From Synechococcus sp. AG-679-C18 (lineage in GTDB: Bacteria > Cyanobacteriota > Cyanobacteriia > PCC-6307 > Cyanobiaceae): a DNA stretch of 64,000 nt. Under the pieces are notes generated by a model. It ran no database searches. It was not told the origin of the DNA and saw only the letters and a list, made by a program, of their open reading frames with translations. How positions within the stretch are numbered: position 1 is the stretch's first letter; each line of letters opens with the position of its first letter. The stretch spans positions 22,871 through 86,870 of the forward strand of contig QCUL01000008.1 of assembly GCA_003210755.1 (NCBI GenBank). The letters are read 5' to 3'. Made by a program: the position numbers and the translations under genes. Below are positions 27,205 through 36,579 of this stretch, one piece after another.

Positions 27205-29393
27205 GCGTTCACCGCCCCCTGACGTTCACTGAGCACCAGCGACCGGAAAGCGCCATCGCAATCCAGTAGCTCTTGCGGAGCACCCTGCTCGACAACCGCA
27301 CCATTGCTCATCACCAGCACTTGGTCGCTGCGCAGAGCCGCATCGAGGCGATGGGCCACACTCACCACCGTGAGGCCTCGGCGTTTAAGAGCATCGAGCA
27401 CCCTTGACTGGGTTGCGTTGTCAAGCGCGCTAGTGGCTTCATCGAGGAGCAGAATTGATGGCTGCCGCAGCAGGGCGCGGCAGAGCTCCAGCCGCTGACG
27501 CTCGCCGCCGCTGAGGTCGCTGCCGTTGTCGTGAAGGCTGCGGGCAAACGACTCCGGATGGCTGTTGATCGTTTGCAAGATCTGGGCATCACTGGCTGCT
27601 GTCTCGAGCTCCTCAAGGCTGTAACCCGGGCGCCAGAGCGTGATGTTGTCGTGCACCGAGGCGTTGAAGATGAACACCTGCTGAGGCACGTAGGCCAGGC
27701 TGTCGCGCATGCGGCGATCGCCGTGGCGTTCCCAACTGACGCCATCAAAAAAGATCTTTCCGGCGCTGGGTTGATAGAGGCCGGCTAGCAGCCGGATGAG
27801 TGTGGTCTTGCCGGAGCCACTGCCACCAACGATGGCGAGCTGAGAACCGACAGGGATGCGAAGAGACAATGCATCAATGAATGGTGGTGAAACCGGCGTA
27901 AAGCCAAAACTCACCGAATCCAATTCGATCTTTCCCTCCAGATGCCTTGGCTTGGAGTCGGGAGCACTGGTGATGCTGAAACTGCGCACCAGCGGGTCAT
28001 CGTCGTTCTTGCGTAGATCCTCAAGCCGACCGAGGCTCCCGATCAGATGCTGCAAGGTGGCGTTGAGCTGGGGAAGGGTGCTGATCGGCGCGGTGAGCTG
28101 ACCCTGGAGGAACTGAAAGGCAATCAAGGTACCAAGCGACATCTGCCCGGCAATGATCAATAACCCCCCGATGGTGATGATCAGAGCATTGAGGAGAAAC
28201 GTGCTGCCGCTTGCTGTGATGGTGGCTGTCGCCATCTGCGCGCCGAGCGCCTGGTTCTGAACAACCACATTGCCGAAACTGCCCTGCCATTGACTCAGGA
28301 AGTCGTATTCAAGCCCCGAGGCTTTGAGGGTTTCGATGTTGTTGATCCCCTGCAGCCCTTTGCCCTGCGCCTTGCCTTGTTCAATTGCCAACTTGCGGTT
28401 GGCGTCGTAGCGCTGGTCGGTTAGCCACCAGTTGAGCAGCAGATTGGCCCCCATCACAATCAGCACAAGAAAGGCGAGCGGGCTGGAGATCACCAACGCC
28501 ACGATCAGCACCAACAGCCCCACCCAAAGGCTGAGCCCAAAACGCAGTATTTGGGCCACCACGACCTGGGTGGTTTCCATGCCCAAGAGCATGCGGCTGG
28601 CGATCTCTCCTTGAAAGCGTGCTTGGTGGAAGGCGAAGGTCACCTGGAAGAGCTTGCGGAACAGGTCTGCGGTGAGTCGTTTGGAGAGAAGCAGCTCCAT
28701 CCGCCTCAACACCAGGAACTGAATGCTCAGAAGTGCCAGCCATCCCACGATGGTGAGCAGCAGTAGCCAAACAATTGGAATGCCGAAGTAAAGGCGTTGG
28801 TTCTGTAGAAAGTCGTCGATGAAGGTCGCCGTTAATCCGGCCACCAGCAGGGCGAGCACGGCTTGACCGCTACTGACCAGCAGTAATTGCAGCAGTGATG
28901 ACTTGTAGGGCGCCAGGGTGGCGGGCAGGCTGAGTAGGGGCGACCGTTCCTTGCCACCAGGACGGAATCCCTCACCAGGCTCGAATTCGATCACGATGCC
29001 TGTGAAGCTGTCCAGGAACTCCTCCATCTGGACCCGGACGCGGCCTTGGGCTGGATCGCTCAGGTAGGCGTGATCATCAGCATCAAAGCCTTCCAGGACG
29101 AGAAAGTGGTTGAAGCCCCAAAAAAGGATGCAGGGGAAACGCCCCTCCTGTCGCAGCGATTCGCTGCTGCAGCGGTAGCCCCGAGCATTTAATCCATAGT
29201 TTCTGCCGGCCTGCAGCACCTGCTTGGCATTGGATCCATCACGATTAACGCCGCAGGCCTGGCGCAGTTCGCTCAGATCAACAACTTTGCCGAAGTAGGC
29301 CAGGATCGTGGCGAGTGAAGCAGCACCACATTCGGCAGCCTCGTACTGCAAGCGCGTCCGCGCTTTGACACGCTGTCGATGGAGCCGATTCAT
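27201..29393 (-). CDS. lanT: C39 peptidase-ABC transporter, NHLM type (leader peptidase/exporter)
   Basis: A 730-residue exporter with an N-terminal C39 double-glycine peptidase: catalytic Cys22 (YEAAECGAASLATILAYFG), His96 (GFNHFLVLEG) and Asp113 (YLSDPAQG). Membrane segments follow at about 160-440. The ATPase domain has GGSGSGKTTLIRLLAG and DLSGGERQRLELCRALL and LLLDEATSALD. It should cut the Nif11-type leaders after GG during export of the modified core across the inner membrane. Overlaps both neighbours by 4 nt. Confidence 0.95.
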   Translation of the reverse strand: MNRLHRQRVKARTRLQYEAAECGAASLATILAYFGKVVDLSELRQACGVNRDGSNAKQVLQAGRNYGLNARGYRCSSESLRQEGRFPCILFWGFNHFLVLEGFDADDHAYLSDPAQGRVRVQMEEFLDSFTGIVIEFEPGEGFRPGGKERSPLLSLPATLAPYKSSLLQLLLVSSGQAVLALLVAGLTATFIDDFLQNQRLYFGIPIVWLLLLTIVGWLALLSIQFLVLRRMELLLSKRLTADLFRKLFQVTFAFHQARFQGEIASRMLLGMETTQVVVAQILRFGLSLWVGLLVLIVALVISSPLAFLVLIVMGANLLLNWWLTDQRYDANRKLAIEQGKAQGKGLQGINNIETLKASGLEYDFLSQWQGSFGNVVVQNQALGAQMATATITASGSTFLLNALIITIGGLLIIAGQMSLGTLIAFQFLQGQLTAPISTLPQLNATLQHLIGSLGRLEDLRKNDDDPLVRSFSITSAPDSKPRHLEGKIELDSVSFGFTPVSPPFIDALSLRIPVGSQLAIVGGSGSGKTTLIRLLAGLYQPSAGKIFFDGVSWERHGDRRMRDSLAYVPQQVFIFNASVHDNITLWRPGYSLEELETAASDAQILQTINSHPESFARSLHDNGSDLSGGERQRLELCRALLRQPSILLLDEATSALDNATQSRVLDALKRRGLTVVSVAHRLDAALRSDQVLVMSNGAVVEQGAPQELLDCDGAFRSLVLSERQGAVNA

Positions 29394-30796
29394 GGCGCGG
29401 TTGTTGCTGGTGCCTCGGCATCGGGCGGCTGAGGTGGGGACCAGCCCAAGAAACGACGCATGGCCGGCAGAACCAACTCGATAGGAGCCACCTTGCGCGT
29501 GGTGATCTCAACCTCGAGACGATCGCCAGGGGTCGGAGGGAATGGCAAGTCTCCGCGGGAGGTCCACTCATAACCCCCGGTGTTGCGGGCACCTTTCGCC
29601 TTGGCCTGCTTCAGCTTCAGCACCGCCAGGGTCGGTACTGGTTCCAGCTTCATAATCTCCTGGGCTAAGGACTCCACCCCGATCCTGGCGGTCACGTGAT
29701 CTTGTGAGCTGGGGATCTTGGCCATTGACACCACTTCAGCGCGGATGCCGCCCACTTCAGAGCGCTTGTAACCAGATGGTGTGACGATGGCGGGCATTCC
29801 GGGAAACACCTGGGCCATTTCTTTGCTGCTGAGAAACAGGGGCACCAGAGAGATGTCGTTGAGAGCATCGGAACTGAGTTCAAGCACTGCTTGCCCTTGT
29901 CTCACGGTTTCACCATCATTGGGAATCACCTGGGAGAGATACATGTTTCGACTAGCAAAGATCATTTCCTTGTCGATCAATAAGGCCAGCTCATTGCGAA
30001 GACTCTGACTGGCCTTGTCCATTTCATTGCTGAGGCGAATCAGCTCGTTTTTGTTATTTAGAATTCTCGAACGAATGCTTTCAACATTCGCTTGCTCCTG
30101 CAGGATCGATGCTGTTGAGACAAAGCCTTGGACCTCCAGTTTCAGCATCTGTTGCAGGTAGTCCTGGCGACTGTTGAGTTCGCGCTGGAGAATCCTCTGT
30201 TTGTTGCTGATGTTCTGCTCCTTGGCCTTGTTGTCTCGCAGCGTATTTCGCAATTGGTCAAGCGAGCTTTGTAGACGCTCTTGATTGACTCCGGACTTAA
30301 TCCAAAGCATCAAAGTGCCTGAGCGAATGCTCCGGCCGTAGAGCACATCTTTCATGTTCTCTGTAAAGCGTTCTGCGGTGGATTCCCCGGCCTCTTCGCT
30401 TCTGGCGATTTGGCTGGTCTTCATTACGCCTTCGCTGGCCTGGAGCACCGCTGTGGCGAGCCCTCGGACCTGTACGTCGCTGAGTCGATCTGGTCGCTGA
30501 TGAAATGCCAGCGCGTAACGATGCCAGTCGACGGTTGGGCGGTTGAAAATCCAATGCGCGGTTCCACTGGTCTCACTGAGAGTCCGGTTGACCGTGCTCA
30601 CAGGCAACAGCACTCCTGTCCCACGCACGCTGATGGGGATGCGAGCCAGAATGGTCCAAAAACCAACGCCCCCGGCAATCAACAATCCCAGCAGCATGGT
30701 GAGCCGCAGCGGCGGGGTGAGCAGGGTGATGGGTCCGTTTTGATCGCCGACCCGGCGCCGGTTCTTCAGGGCTCGTTGCGTGAACAGCTCTGTCAT
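29390..30796 (-). CDS. HlyD-family adaptor of the NHLM secretion system
   Basis: A 468-residue membrane fusion protein: one N-terminal membrane segment (LTMLLGLLIAGGVGFWTILA), a beta domain with VRGTGVLLPVSTV, a long coiled coil (about 195-300; QRILQRELNSRQDYLQQMLK) and a returning beta barrel (VIPNDGETVRQGQAVLELS). It bridges the inner-membrane ABC proteins and TolC in the periplasm. The C-terminus is alanine/proline rich. Overlaps tolC and the C39 gene by 4 nt each. Confidence 0.92.
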   Translation of the reverse strand: MTELFTQRALKNRRRVGDQNGPITLLTPPLRLTMLLGLLIAGGVGFWTILARIPISVRGTGVLLPVSTVNRTLSETSGTAHWIFNRPTVDWHRYALAFHQRPDRLSDVQVRGLATAVLQASEGVMKTSQIARSEEAGESTAERFTENMKDVLYGRSIRSGTLMLWIKSGVNQERLQSSLDQLRNTLRDNKAKEQNISNKQRILQRELNSRQDYLQQMLKLEVQGFVSTASILQEQANVESIRSRILNNKNELIRLSNEMDKASQSLRNELALLIDKEMIFASRNMYLSQVIPNDGETVRQGQAVLELSSDALNDISLVPLFLSSKEMAQVFPGMPAIVTPSGYKRSEVGGIRAEVVSMAKIPSSQDHVTARIGVESLAQEIMKLEPVPTLAVLKLKQAKAKGARNTGGYEWTSRGDLPFPPTPGDRLEVEITTRKVAPIELVLPAMRRFLGWSPPQPPDAEAPATTAP

Positions 30797-32481
30797 GGCG
30801 CAGCTCCACTAGATATGGGTGTAGCGGATTGCTGGTCGTTGCGCATTAGCTTGACGCGGTCTTGAAGTTCTTGTTGCGTCTCTGCTGGCCAGGTAGCTGA
30901 GTACCGATAAAGCTCGGAAATTGCGTTGTTGTATCCCAAAATGGCTTCTGATCGCTGGCGAGACGCACGAGAGAGTTGCTCAATGGTCTGAACGACGCTT
31001 GTGATGTCACCGATGCCAACTTCAAAACGGGCGCGCGAGGCCTCCTGGGCCAGCTGGGCGCTCTGATAAGCCTGCTCGGCACTCTCAACGGCAACCAGTG
31101 CTGTCTTCATCTGACCGTAACTAGAACGCACTTGCTTCACCACTTGAAATTCGGTGCTGGCTGCTTGAGCGCGCTGCTGGCGTGATTGGGCCCTTGCTAC
31201 TTGTGAATTGGCCGCTTGCACACCGCCGTCAAAGATCGACCAATTAAACCCGATACCTACAGCTGCTGACCAATCCCTATTGCGTGCATAAGAGCGTCCA
31301 GGGTCCTCGGAAACGAGTACAGATTCGTAGCCATTCCAACCATAAAGATTGCCTGAAGCAATCAGGGAAAAGACAGGCAAGTAAGAACGGATCGCAGCCA
31401 CAGCTGACCATTCAGCTGATTCTGCAGCGGCCAGGCTGCCGAGGATTTCTTCCCGTTGTTTCAGTGCAACTGAGATCGTGTCATCTAACGGCAGTGCCCA
31501 CATCCCCTGTAGGCCAGCTCGATCAGCAGGAATCGCCAGTTGATCTCGAGGTAACGCAAGAGCCTGAGATAGATCTGCCGACTGGTTAATGTAATTTCTG
31601 GTGTAAAAAATTAGCTGATTGAGCTCAGAAAACAACTGAGAGCGCGTTTGCTCAAGCTCAAGGACAGTAACCATTCCTATATTTTTTTGTGCCTCGAGAA
31701 TATCGAGCTGATTTTTATTGATATCGTAAATCTGCTGGAAACTATCGATTAATTGCTGGGTACTTTGAAGCGAGAAATAAGTCTTTTCAATATCAAGAAT
31801 CAAGTTGCGAGCACTCACGTCAAAAAGAAATTTTTGCTGCGCAAGCGCACTCTCGGCAGCATTAATGTTGGGCTGACGAGTTGGATCAATGAAATTCCAA
31901 CTTGCAACAACTCCCGGCTGGATGACTGTTTGCTCGGATTTGTATGCCTGTTTACGACTTTGCTCTAGCTCCTGCAACTGCTTGGATGAAGCACCATAAT
32001 TATCGTTCACATAGGTGTTCCAACTAACGCCTACGAAAGGATTTCCATTTTGTAGCTGAAGGGTTGGATACCATTGCCGCTTGACAGCGATTAGTTCCCA
32101 TTCAAATTGCTGAATTGTGCTGTAAATCCTAATTAGTTCGGGGTTATTTTGAAGGCCAGCAGCAACTGCAGCTGTCAAACTAATAGGGCGCGCTTTAGAT
32201 TTGATTTGCTCTTGAAGTTTTTTTAGCTCAGAGACAATACGCCCAGACTGGACTTTTTTTGAGGACGTGATATTCGCTGTTTCGCGATCTGGCCATGATT
32301 TTAATTCATTTGCATGTGCATTTAGGGCCAGGGCGCTAAAAAGGTGCGACAGAATTAATACAAGCGTAAAAACGTAACGACAATCAAGTGTTTGAGGATT
32401 GCTTATCCCTGTAGCAAGAGTTTTGTCGAGATAAATGCTTTTGGTATTTATTTTAATTAAAACCCGCTTCTTTCTTGGCAT
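30793..32481 (-). CDS. TolC-family outer-membrane efflux protein
   Basis: A 562-residue protein with an internal-signal-like segment (about 33-55, FTLVLILSHLFSALALNAHA) and repeated helical TolC blocks: AVAAGLQNNPELIRIYSTIQ, NAAESALAQQKFLFDVSARN, QQRAQAASTEFQVVKQVRSS and ARFEVGIGDITSVVQTIEQL. TolC trimers form the outer-membrane duct. It is the first gene of the export operon, so the operon promoter should lie in 32482-32580. The AT-rich N-terminal third differs in style from the rest. Confidence 0.92.
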   Translation of the reverse strand: MPRKKRVLIKINTKSIYLDKTLATGISNPQTLDCRYVFTLVLILSHLFSALALNAHANELKSWPDRETANITSSKKVQSGRIVSELKKLQEQIKSKARPISLTAAVAAGLQNNPELIRIYSTIQQFEWELIAVKRQWYPTLQLQNGNPFVGVSWNTYVNDNYGASSKQLQELEQSRKQAYKSEQTVIQPGVVASWNFIDPTRQPNINAAESALAQQKFLFDVSARNLILDIEKTYFSLQSTQQLIDSFQQIYDINKNQLDILEAQKNIGMVTVLELEQTRSQLFSELNQLIFYTRNYINQSADLSQALALPRDQLAIPADRAGLQGMWALPLDDTISVALKQREEILGSLAAAESAEWSAVAAIRSYLPVFSLIASGNLYGWNGYESVLVSEDPGRSYARNRDWSAAVGIGFNWSIFDGGVQAANSQVARAQSRQQRAQAASTEFQVVKQVRSSYGQMKTALVAVESAEQAYQSAQLAQEASRARFEVGIGDITSVVQTIEQLSRASRQRSEAILGYNNAISELYRYSATWPAETQQELQDRVKLMRNDQQSATPISSGAAP

Positions 32482-32580
32482 CAGAAGATTAGCAAGTCTA
32501 GTCTTTAATTATTGTATCTGGAAATTTAGATGATTGCTCGGAATATATCCAGTTCTGTGTTTGTCTTTGATCGCCTGAGA

Positions 32581-32916
32581 TTATGGGCCGGGTGGAGTCC
32601 GACAATGTGGATATTTATTATGGTCGATCGTGTCTGCATTGACTGTTGGCCCGCAAATCCAATCCATATTAATGCCAGCAACTACTACCCCTTTGGAATT
32701 ATTTATGCCTCCGCCTACTACGCCCTCTAGTTCTCCATCAGAAAGCACTTCTGGCGGAGATTCAATATTCTGAATTTCATTGGCAGAGATCGTGAATCCA
32801 GCAGCTTTTGCGATCTCTGAGATGGCATCAGCATTCTCTGCTTTTTTGAGCTTTTCTTGGAGGCTGGCGTCAGCTTTGACTTTCTCCAGGAAGGCTTTGA
32901 GTTACTCTTCTGACAT
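32581..32916 (-). pseudogene. Prochlorosin precursor with a stop at codon 5
   Basis: The frame reads MSEE, then TAA where all siblings have CAA (Gln5), then continues without a break: LKAFLEKVKADASLQEKLKK, EIAKAAGFTISANEIQNIES, LSDGELEGVVGGG and a core of about 42 residues containing WICGPTVNADT and YPHCRTPPGP, with two cysteines and several Ser/Thr. A single C-to-T change would explain the stop. Without an alternative start it is silent. It sits just upstream of the export operon, same strand. Confidence 0.85.
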
Positions 32917-32968
32917 CAGGCGGCAGGCACGGTAAGCTGGCCTATTTTTACCTGCTTTAGAGGTTTCG

Positions 32969-33095
32969 TCACCGCTGCCTGTAAAATTCCTGCGGCTCAG
33001 GCTCGGTACCACGCGGCAGGCGATGGGTGATCCAGCTGAGGCAGCAGCGACAAAGAGCCGAACCAACTCAAGAAAGGCCCTGCCATTCCTGCAAC
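32969..33095 (-). pseudogene. Degenerate copy of the 21316 cysteine-rich gene
   Basis: The - strand reads CRCCLSWITHRLPRGTEPEP, QEFYRQR and stop, aligning with CPSCITQRLLREPEPEPRDL of the 21316 gene; the upstream part is in another frame. It has the same placement upstream of a precursor. Confidence 0.5.
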
Positions 33096-33129
33096 CCCCA
33101 AGTGGAAGTTCAGCGGTTAATTCGTTCCA

Positions 33130-33160
33130 ATAAGAAAGCCCCCGCCGAAATAGGGGGCTG
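33130..33160 (-). terminator. Terminator of the precursor gene at 33193
   Basis: AGCCCCC (33137-33143) pairs with GGGGGCT (33153-33159); on the - strand the stem is followed by TTCTTATT. It lies about 35 bp after the stop codon of the 33193 gene. Confidence 0.65.
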
Positions 33161-33192
33161 GAGATTGTTTACGCCTAAAGTGCTGATATTGA

Positions 33193-33540
33193 CTATTTTT
33201 TTATGCTGTCGCGCATAATCTTGTCCTGCAAATGGCCTCCAGAAAGCCCGTCAATAAGAAGAAGCGGAACTGAGGTGAAGTCGCTTGAAATATATGTGAC
33301 TTCTGCCAGTGATGCCAAGATAGCATTTCCCCCAGTTACAGCCTCTAGTTGATCATCAGTTAGACCCTCTTTTGCTGCCAAATCACCAGCAGAAATAACG
33401 AAGCCGGCTTCTTTCGCGATCGAAACAACATCTTCAGAGGCTAGTTGACCATCCGGTATTACAGCTGCTTTGAGCTTCTCCTGAAGGCTGGAATCAACTT
33501 TGACCTTCTCTAGGAAGGCTTTGAGTTGCTCTTCTGACAT
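33193..33540 (-). CDS. Nif11-leader precursor peptide without cysteine in the core
   Basis: Of 115 residues, the first about 70 are a Nif11-type leader (MSEEQLKAFLEKVKVDSSLQ ... LTDDQLEAVTGG). The predicted core after GG (NAILASLAEVTYISSDFTSV and about 24 further residues) has many Ser/Thr but no Cys, so it cannot form lanthionine rings by itself. It could be dehydrated only, be matured by another enzyme, or be a decaying copy. The leader has a small insertion (VIPDGQLASED) compared with siblings. Confidence 0.85.
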   Translation of the reverse strand: MSEEQLKAFLEKVKVDSSLQEKLKAAVIPDGQLASEDVVSIAKEAGFVISAGDLAAKEGLTDDQLEAVTGGNAILASLAEVTYISSDFTSVPLLLIDGLSGGHLQDKIMRDSIKK

Positions 33541-33681
33541 CAGGTGCTCAGCGCGTAAGGCTTTTATAGCAAGGACGTGCCGCAGCTTCTATACCTCTTT
33601 TTAGTATCTGATTACGAGAGAAGCATTTCTGAAGAAATGGGGCAAATAGTCTTGCCGCCTCTCCTTAAGTAATTAATTGTT

Positions 33682-33975
33682 TCACCAAGGCTGATGACCT
33701 TGGTCCTTTGAATTTTGAACCATTCCTACTACATTATCAGTAATATTTTCCTTGAACCAAGCTCCAAGGTCTTGGCCACCACCACTTAAGCCAGCCAGCT
33801 CTTCTTCTGAAATCTCTGATTGAGCTTTCTTCAAGTCATCGGCAGAAATCACAAAGCCCGCAGCTTTGGCAATCGCCACGGCAGCATCGGCATCCGCAGC
33901 TGATTTGAGCTTCTCCTGAAGGCTACTGTCGTCTTTGACCTTTTCTAGAAAGGCTTTGAGTTGCTCTTCTGACAG
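33682..33975 (-). CDS. Nif11-leader precursor peptide, CTG in place of ATG, no core cysteine
   Basis: The full leader is present in frame (SEEQLKAFLEKVKDDSSLQE ... ISEEELAGLSGG), but the initiator codon that is ATG in all siblings is CTG (33973-33975). An internal ATG at 33879 would delete half the leader. The core GQDLGAWFKENITDNVVGMV plus QNSKDQGHQPW has no cysteine. Either CTG is used, or the gene is silent. 97 residues if CTG initiates. Confidence 0.7.
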   Translation of the reverse strand: MSEEQLKAFLEKVKDDSSLQEKLKSAADADAAVAIAKAAGFVISADDLKKAQSEISEEELAGLSGGGQDLGAWFKENITDNVVGMVQNSKDQGHQPW

Positions 33976-34032
33976 CAGGCCACAAACCAGCTGAACATCT
34001 CAACTATCGCAAGTCTTGGGCTTTTTGTCAGC
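33976..34032 (-). repeat. Precursor 5' module, copy 1
   Basis: CAGGCCACAAACCAGCTGAA followed by ATCTCAACT and CGCAAGTCTTGGGCTTTTTG is nearly identical to 38823-38879 upstream of the 38577 precursor. It includes the end of a cysteine-rich frame (KKPKTC(D/E)S stop) and presumably the precursor promoter and ribosome binding site. Confidence 0.75.
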
Positions 34033-34161
34033 GGCGGCGGAGCATGGATCAGGCGTCAGTCCGCGCATGATGCCGGGCTTTTTGGAGCCGTGCCCGCAAT
34101 TGCAATGCTGGTCAATATCACACGTACTTAAGGCACCATCTGGCTTGGCCTTGCCTGAAAG
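34000..34161 (-). pseudogene. Cysteine-rich small frame without a start codon
   Basis: The frame reads DGALSTCDIDQHCNCGHGSK, KPGIMRGLTPDPCSAAADKK, PKTCDS and stop. It has no ATG/GTG/TTG at its start. Fragments recur: AAADKKPKTCES upstream of the 38577 precursor and HCCCSTGRHQAKLGIMRGL near 36965-37030. It looks like a decayed small gene family that travels with precursor genes. Confidence 0.45.
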
Positions 34162-34200
34162 TCAGAGAGTCTTTGTGGCCCAAGAATGTCTCCTGCCCGA

Positions 34201-34561
34201 TGGCTAGCCCGCTCTGCAGAAGACCCGGAGGCAGATTAGATATAAAGACGCTATTGCTCTTGGGTTTCTGCTCAAGCGCTGCAGGTGGACGGTGGCTGAG
34301 GCTGCTTGGTAGGTCCGCTTAGTGTTCGACCTCAAGCAAAGCCTCGACATCAAAAAATACTGCATCTAAAATAGAGATATAAAACTGGGTTCTACAGATC
34401 TAAAATGACTTTATCCACGGTACTTGTTTATATTTCCATACCCTTTGTGCTAGTAACCCTGTACTTCGGTACAAGGAATGGTTTTTACAATACAGATAAG
34501 TATGACGGAGATGGAACCGCCCATAAAGTTCTGAAGTGACTCATAGAAAAGGAAAGCGATA
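34201..34561. other. Spacer, nothing seen
   Basis: About 360 bp with no gene or repeat I can support. Confidence 0.5.
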
Positions 34562-34900
34562 ATGACCCACGTCCTTCTGGCATTGATGGCAATCGGATGT
34601 TTACCAGTAATTGCAGAGGACAGGAGCGCATCGTGGCCTTTGGAGATAGAGGGGCCAGCCGTGCACAAGTGCCTGATAACAGAGGAAATATCCCCTTATC
34701 CAAGTACCTCATTTTGGGTGAGTGGATTAGGAGAGAATGACGCTGACGGGAATGAATCCCTCGATTCGGTAGAACCTCCTGCGAGTTTCGAATATGTAGA
34801 AGATCTGGATGAGTACGAAGAGGAGCACGTGCTTGCAGCGAGTAAAAAGAAAATCACTGTCGCGTATCACGAATACGGGGGTATTTGCACCTTCGAATAG
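34562..34900 (+). CDS. Small secreted acidic protein, unknown
   Basis: A 112-residue protein with a signal peptide (MTHVLLALMAIGCLPVIAED) and an acidic mature chain (SLDSVEPPASFEYVEDLDEY) with two cysteines (HKCLITEE, GGICTFE). No recognised family. It lies inside the precursor cluster on the opposite strand; a role there is not shown. Confidence 0.55.
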   Translation: MTHVLLALMAIGCLPVIAEDRSASWPLEIEGPAVHKCLITEEISPYPSTSFWVSGLGENDADGNESLDSVEPPASFEYVEDLDEYEEEHVLAASKKKITVAYHEYGGICTFE

Positions 34901-35199
34901 GGAAGCATAAGATCAGATCTAAAAAGCTGAATACGTTGCAGGTCAGAAAAACGTTGTTGATGTAACCCCAATCCTTAACTGAATGACGCCAAGTCCACGA
35001 AATCAAAACAGATACCCGCGCATCAGATTCTGGTGTCGTGGATCAATTGCAATCAGCGCCAGAGATCGCATTGACCAAATTCTTGATCAAAGACCAGTAG
35101 ATGCAAGGTCAATGGTCAAAGAGTGGGTCATCTAACTCCAAGTTCTGTGCCGAAGACCAGTGACTATCGACGGTTTAGAGGGACATCCGACATCTGCTC

Positions 35200-35345
35200 T
35201 TGAACCAACGCCAGGGAGTCGGAGTTGATTGCTGCAGCTGAATGAATATTGGCCGGAGTTGCTAGTTGATAGCAGTATTGATTACTAATTAAGGCTTGAC
35301 TATCTCTGCTCAACTGCGCTCAATCGTGCCAGGTATTGGAGTCTG
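35200..35345 (+). repeat. Dispersed repeat copy B
   Basis: Shares ATTGGCCGGAGTTGCTAGTT and CTCAATCGTGCCAGGTATTG and most of the sequence between with copy A (20683-20880). It lies 3' of the precursor remnant at 35461. Confidence 0.75.
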
Positions 35346-35460
35346 AATTTTTGGGGTTGTTGGCTTAGGAAATAAAAATACTTCGTCAATGTAGGGGGTG
35401 AATTTTCTTGGCCGTCCACTACCACGCTAAGTTTTTAGACATCTCTATGTGACATTGAGC

Positions 35461-35680
35461 TCATTTGCGAGGGCCTTGCTCACTCCCAATAACCTTCGCC
35501 AATGCTCTTTCAGCGAATTCTTCTGATTGAGCTTTCTTCAAATCGTAAGTAGAAATCAAAAAACCTACAATATTGACAATTTCGACAGCAGCATCAAAAT
35601 AGGAGCTGCATTTAATTTCGTCTGAAGATTAGTATTGTCTTTGCTTTTTCGAGGAAGAATTTGAGTTGTTCTTCTGATAT
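35461..35680 (-). pseudogene. Decayed prochlorosin precursor
   Basis: Leader-like text ISEEQLKFFLEKAKT (ATA in place of ATG) is followed by a frameshift, then FLISTYDLKKAQSEEFAER and a degenerate VIGSEQGPRK end. Start codon lost, frame broken and the GG site lost: a dead copy. Confidence 0.75.
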
Positions 35681-35781
35681 TGATAGAATCAAATTCTAAT
35701 TCAAGGAACCAATAAATGGCTATATACATAGTCTGGCTATGCCAGCAACGTTGGTTGACAATGGTGTAAAACAATAAGCTA

Positions 35782-36036
35782 TTATCTTCTGTGACCAACG
35801 CAATTAGGCATGTGATCTCCACCCATTGTGGGGTAAATGCCTCCAGACACGCCTTCCAGCTCTTTTTCTGAAAGATCTAATTGAGTGTTCTTCAAATCCT
35901 CAACAGAAAACATAAAACCTTCATCTTTAGCTATTGAAACTATTGCATGCTCGTCAGAGACTGCTTTGAGCTTCTCTTGAAGGCTCGAGTTGCATTTGAC
36001 TTTTTCCAGGAAAGCTTTGAGCTGTTCTTCTGGCAT
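35782..36036 (-). CDS. Prochlorosin-type lanthipeptide precursor
   Basis: 84 residues. The Nif11-type leader begins MPEEQLKAFLEKVKCNSSLQ and ends KELEGVSGG. The core IYPTMGGDHMPNCVGHRR has Thr4 and Cys13, allowing one methyllanthionine ring. The leader also has an unusual cysteine at position 15. The leader is shortened and more diverged than its siblings. Substrate of the LanM at 21860 by inference. Confidence 0.85.
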   Translation of the reverse strand: MPEEQLKAFLEKVKCNSSLQEKLKAVSDEHAIVSIAKDEGFMFSVEDLKNTQLDLSEKELEGVSGGIYPTMGGDHMPNCVGHRR

Positions 36037-36285
36037 GGGGATGGCAAGAAATCAATAGGCTAACTCTAGTCACATACAGCAGATTTGTCAGCCCTAATCC
36101 AGGCGCCATCCAGATTAGTCTTGTCGGGAATGCGGAATTGCTTGTCTCCCATTACATAAATATTAGCAAAAACTTCTAACTAAGAGCAGGATCGTTTAGC
36201 GGTCAATCCTTAACAACTTTCCTTGGCTGCGCTTAATAATGCAAAGCAATGAATATTTTCCAGCTAATATCTATGATTATTTTCA

Positions 36286-36579
36286 TTAATAGTATGGATG
36301 ATCTTTATTTGAGGGATCGTGCTTGGTAGCTTCTCCGGCCCATATGTTTCCGTGAACGCAGGCGCTATTTTGTTCGCACTTTCCGCCAGCTACGGCTTCT
36401 AGCTCCTCTTCAGACATCTCCGATTGAGTTTCGGACAGGTCGTTGCTAGTGATCGTGAAACCGGCCACTTTGGCAATTGCAATCACTGCTTCAACATCAG
36501 CAGCTGCTTTCAGCTTCTCCTGAAGGCTGGCGTCAGCTTTGACCTTCTCTAGGAAGGCTTTGAGTTGCTCTTCTGACAT
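36286..36579 (-). CDS. Prochlorosin-type lanthipeptide precursor
   Basis: 97 residues from the ATG at 36579 (MSEEQLKAFLEKVKADASLQ). The leader is canonical and ends MSEEELEAVAGG. The core begins KCEQNSACVHGNIWAG and ends DPSNKDHPYY; it has two Cys near its N-terminus and Ser, Thr on either side, so rings could close in both directions. The frame is open 14 codons further up but the sibling genes fix the start. Probable LanM substrate. Confidence 0.88.
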   Translation of the reverse strand: MSEEQLKAFLEKVKADASLQEKLKAAADVEAVIAIAKVAGFTITSNDLSETQSEMSEEELEAVAGGKCEQNSACVHGNIWAGEATKHDPSNKDHPYY

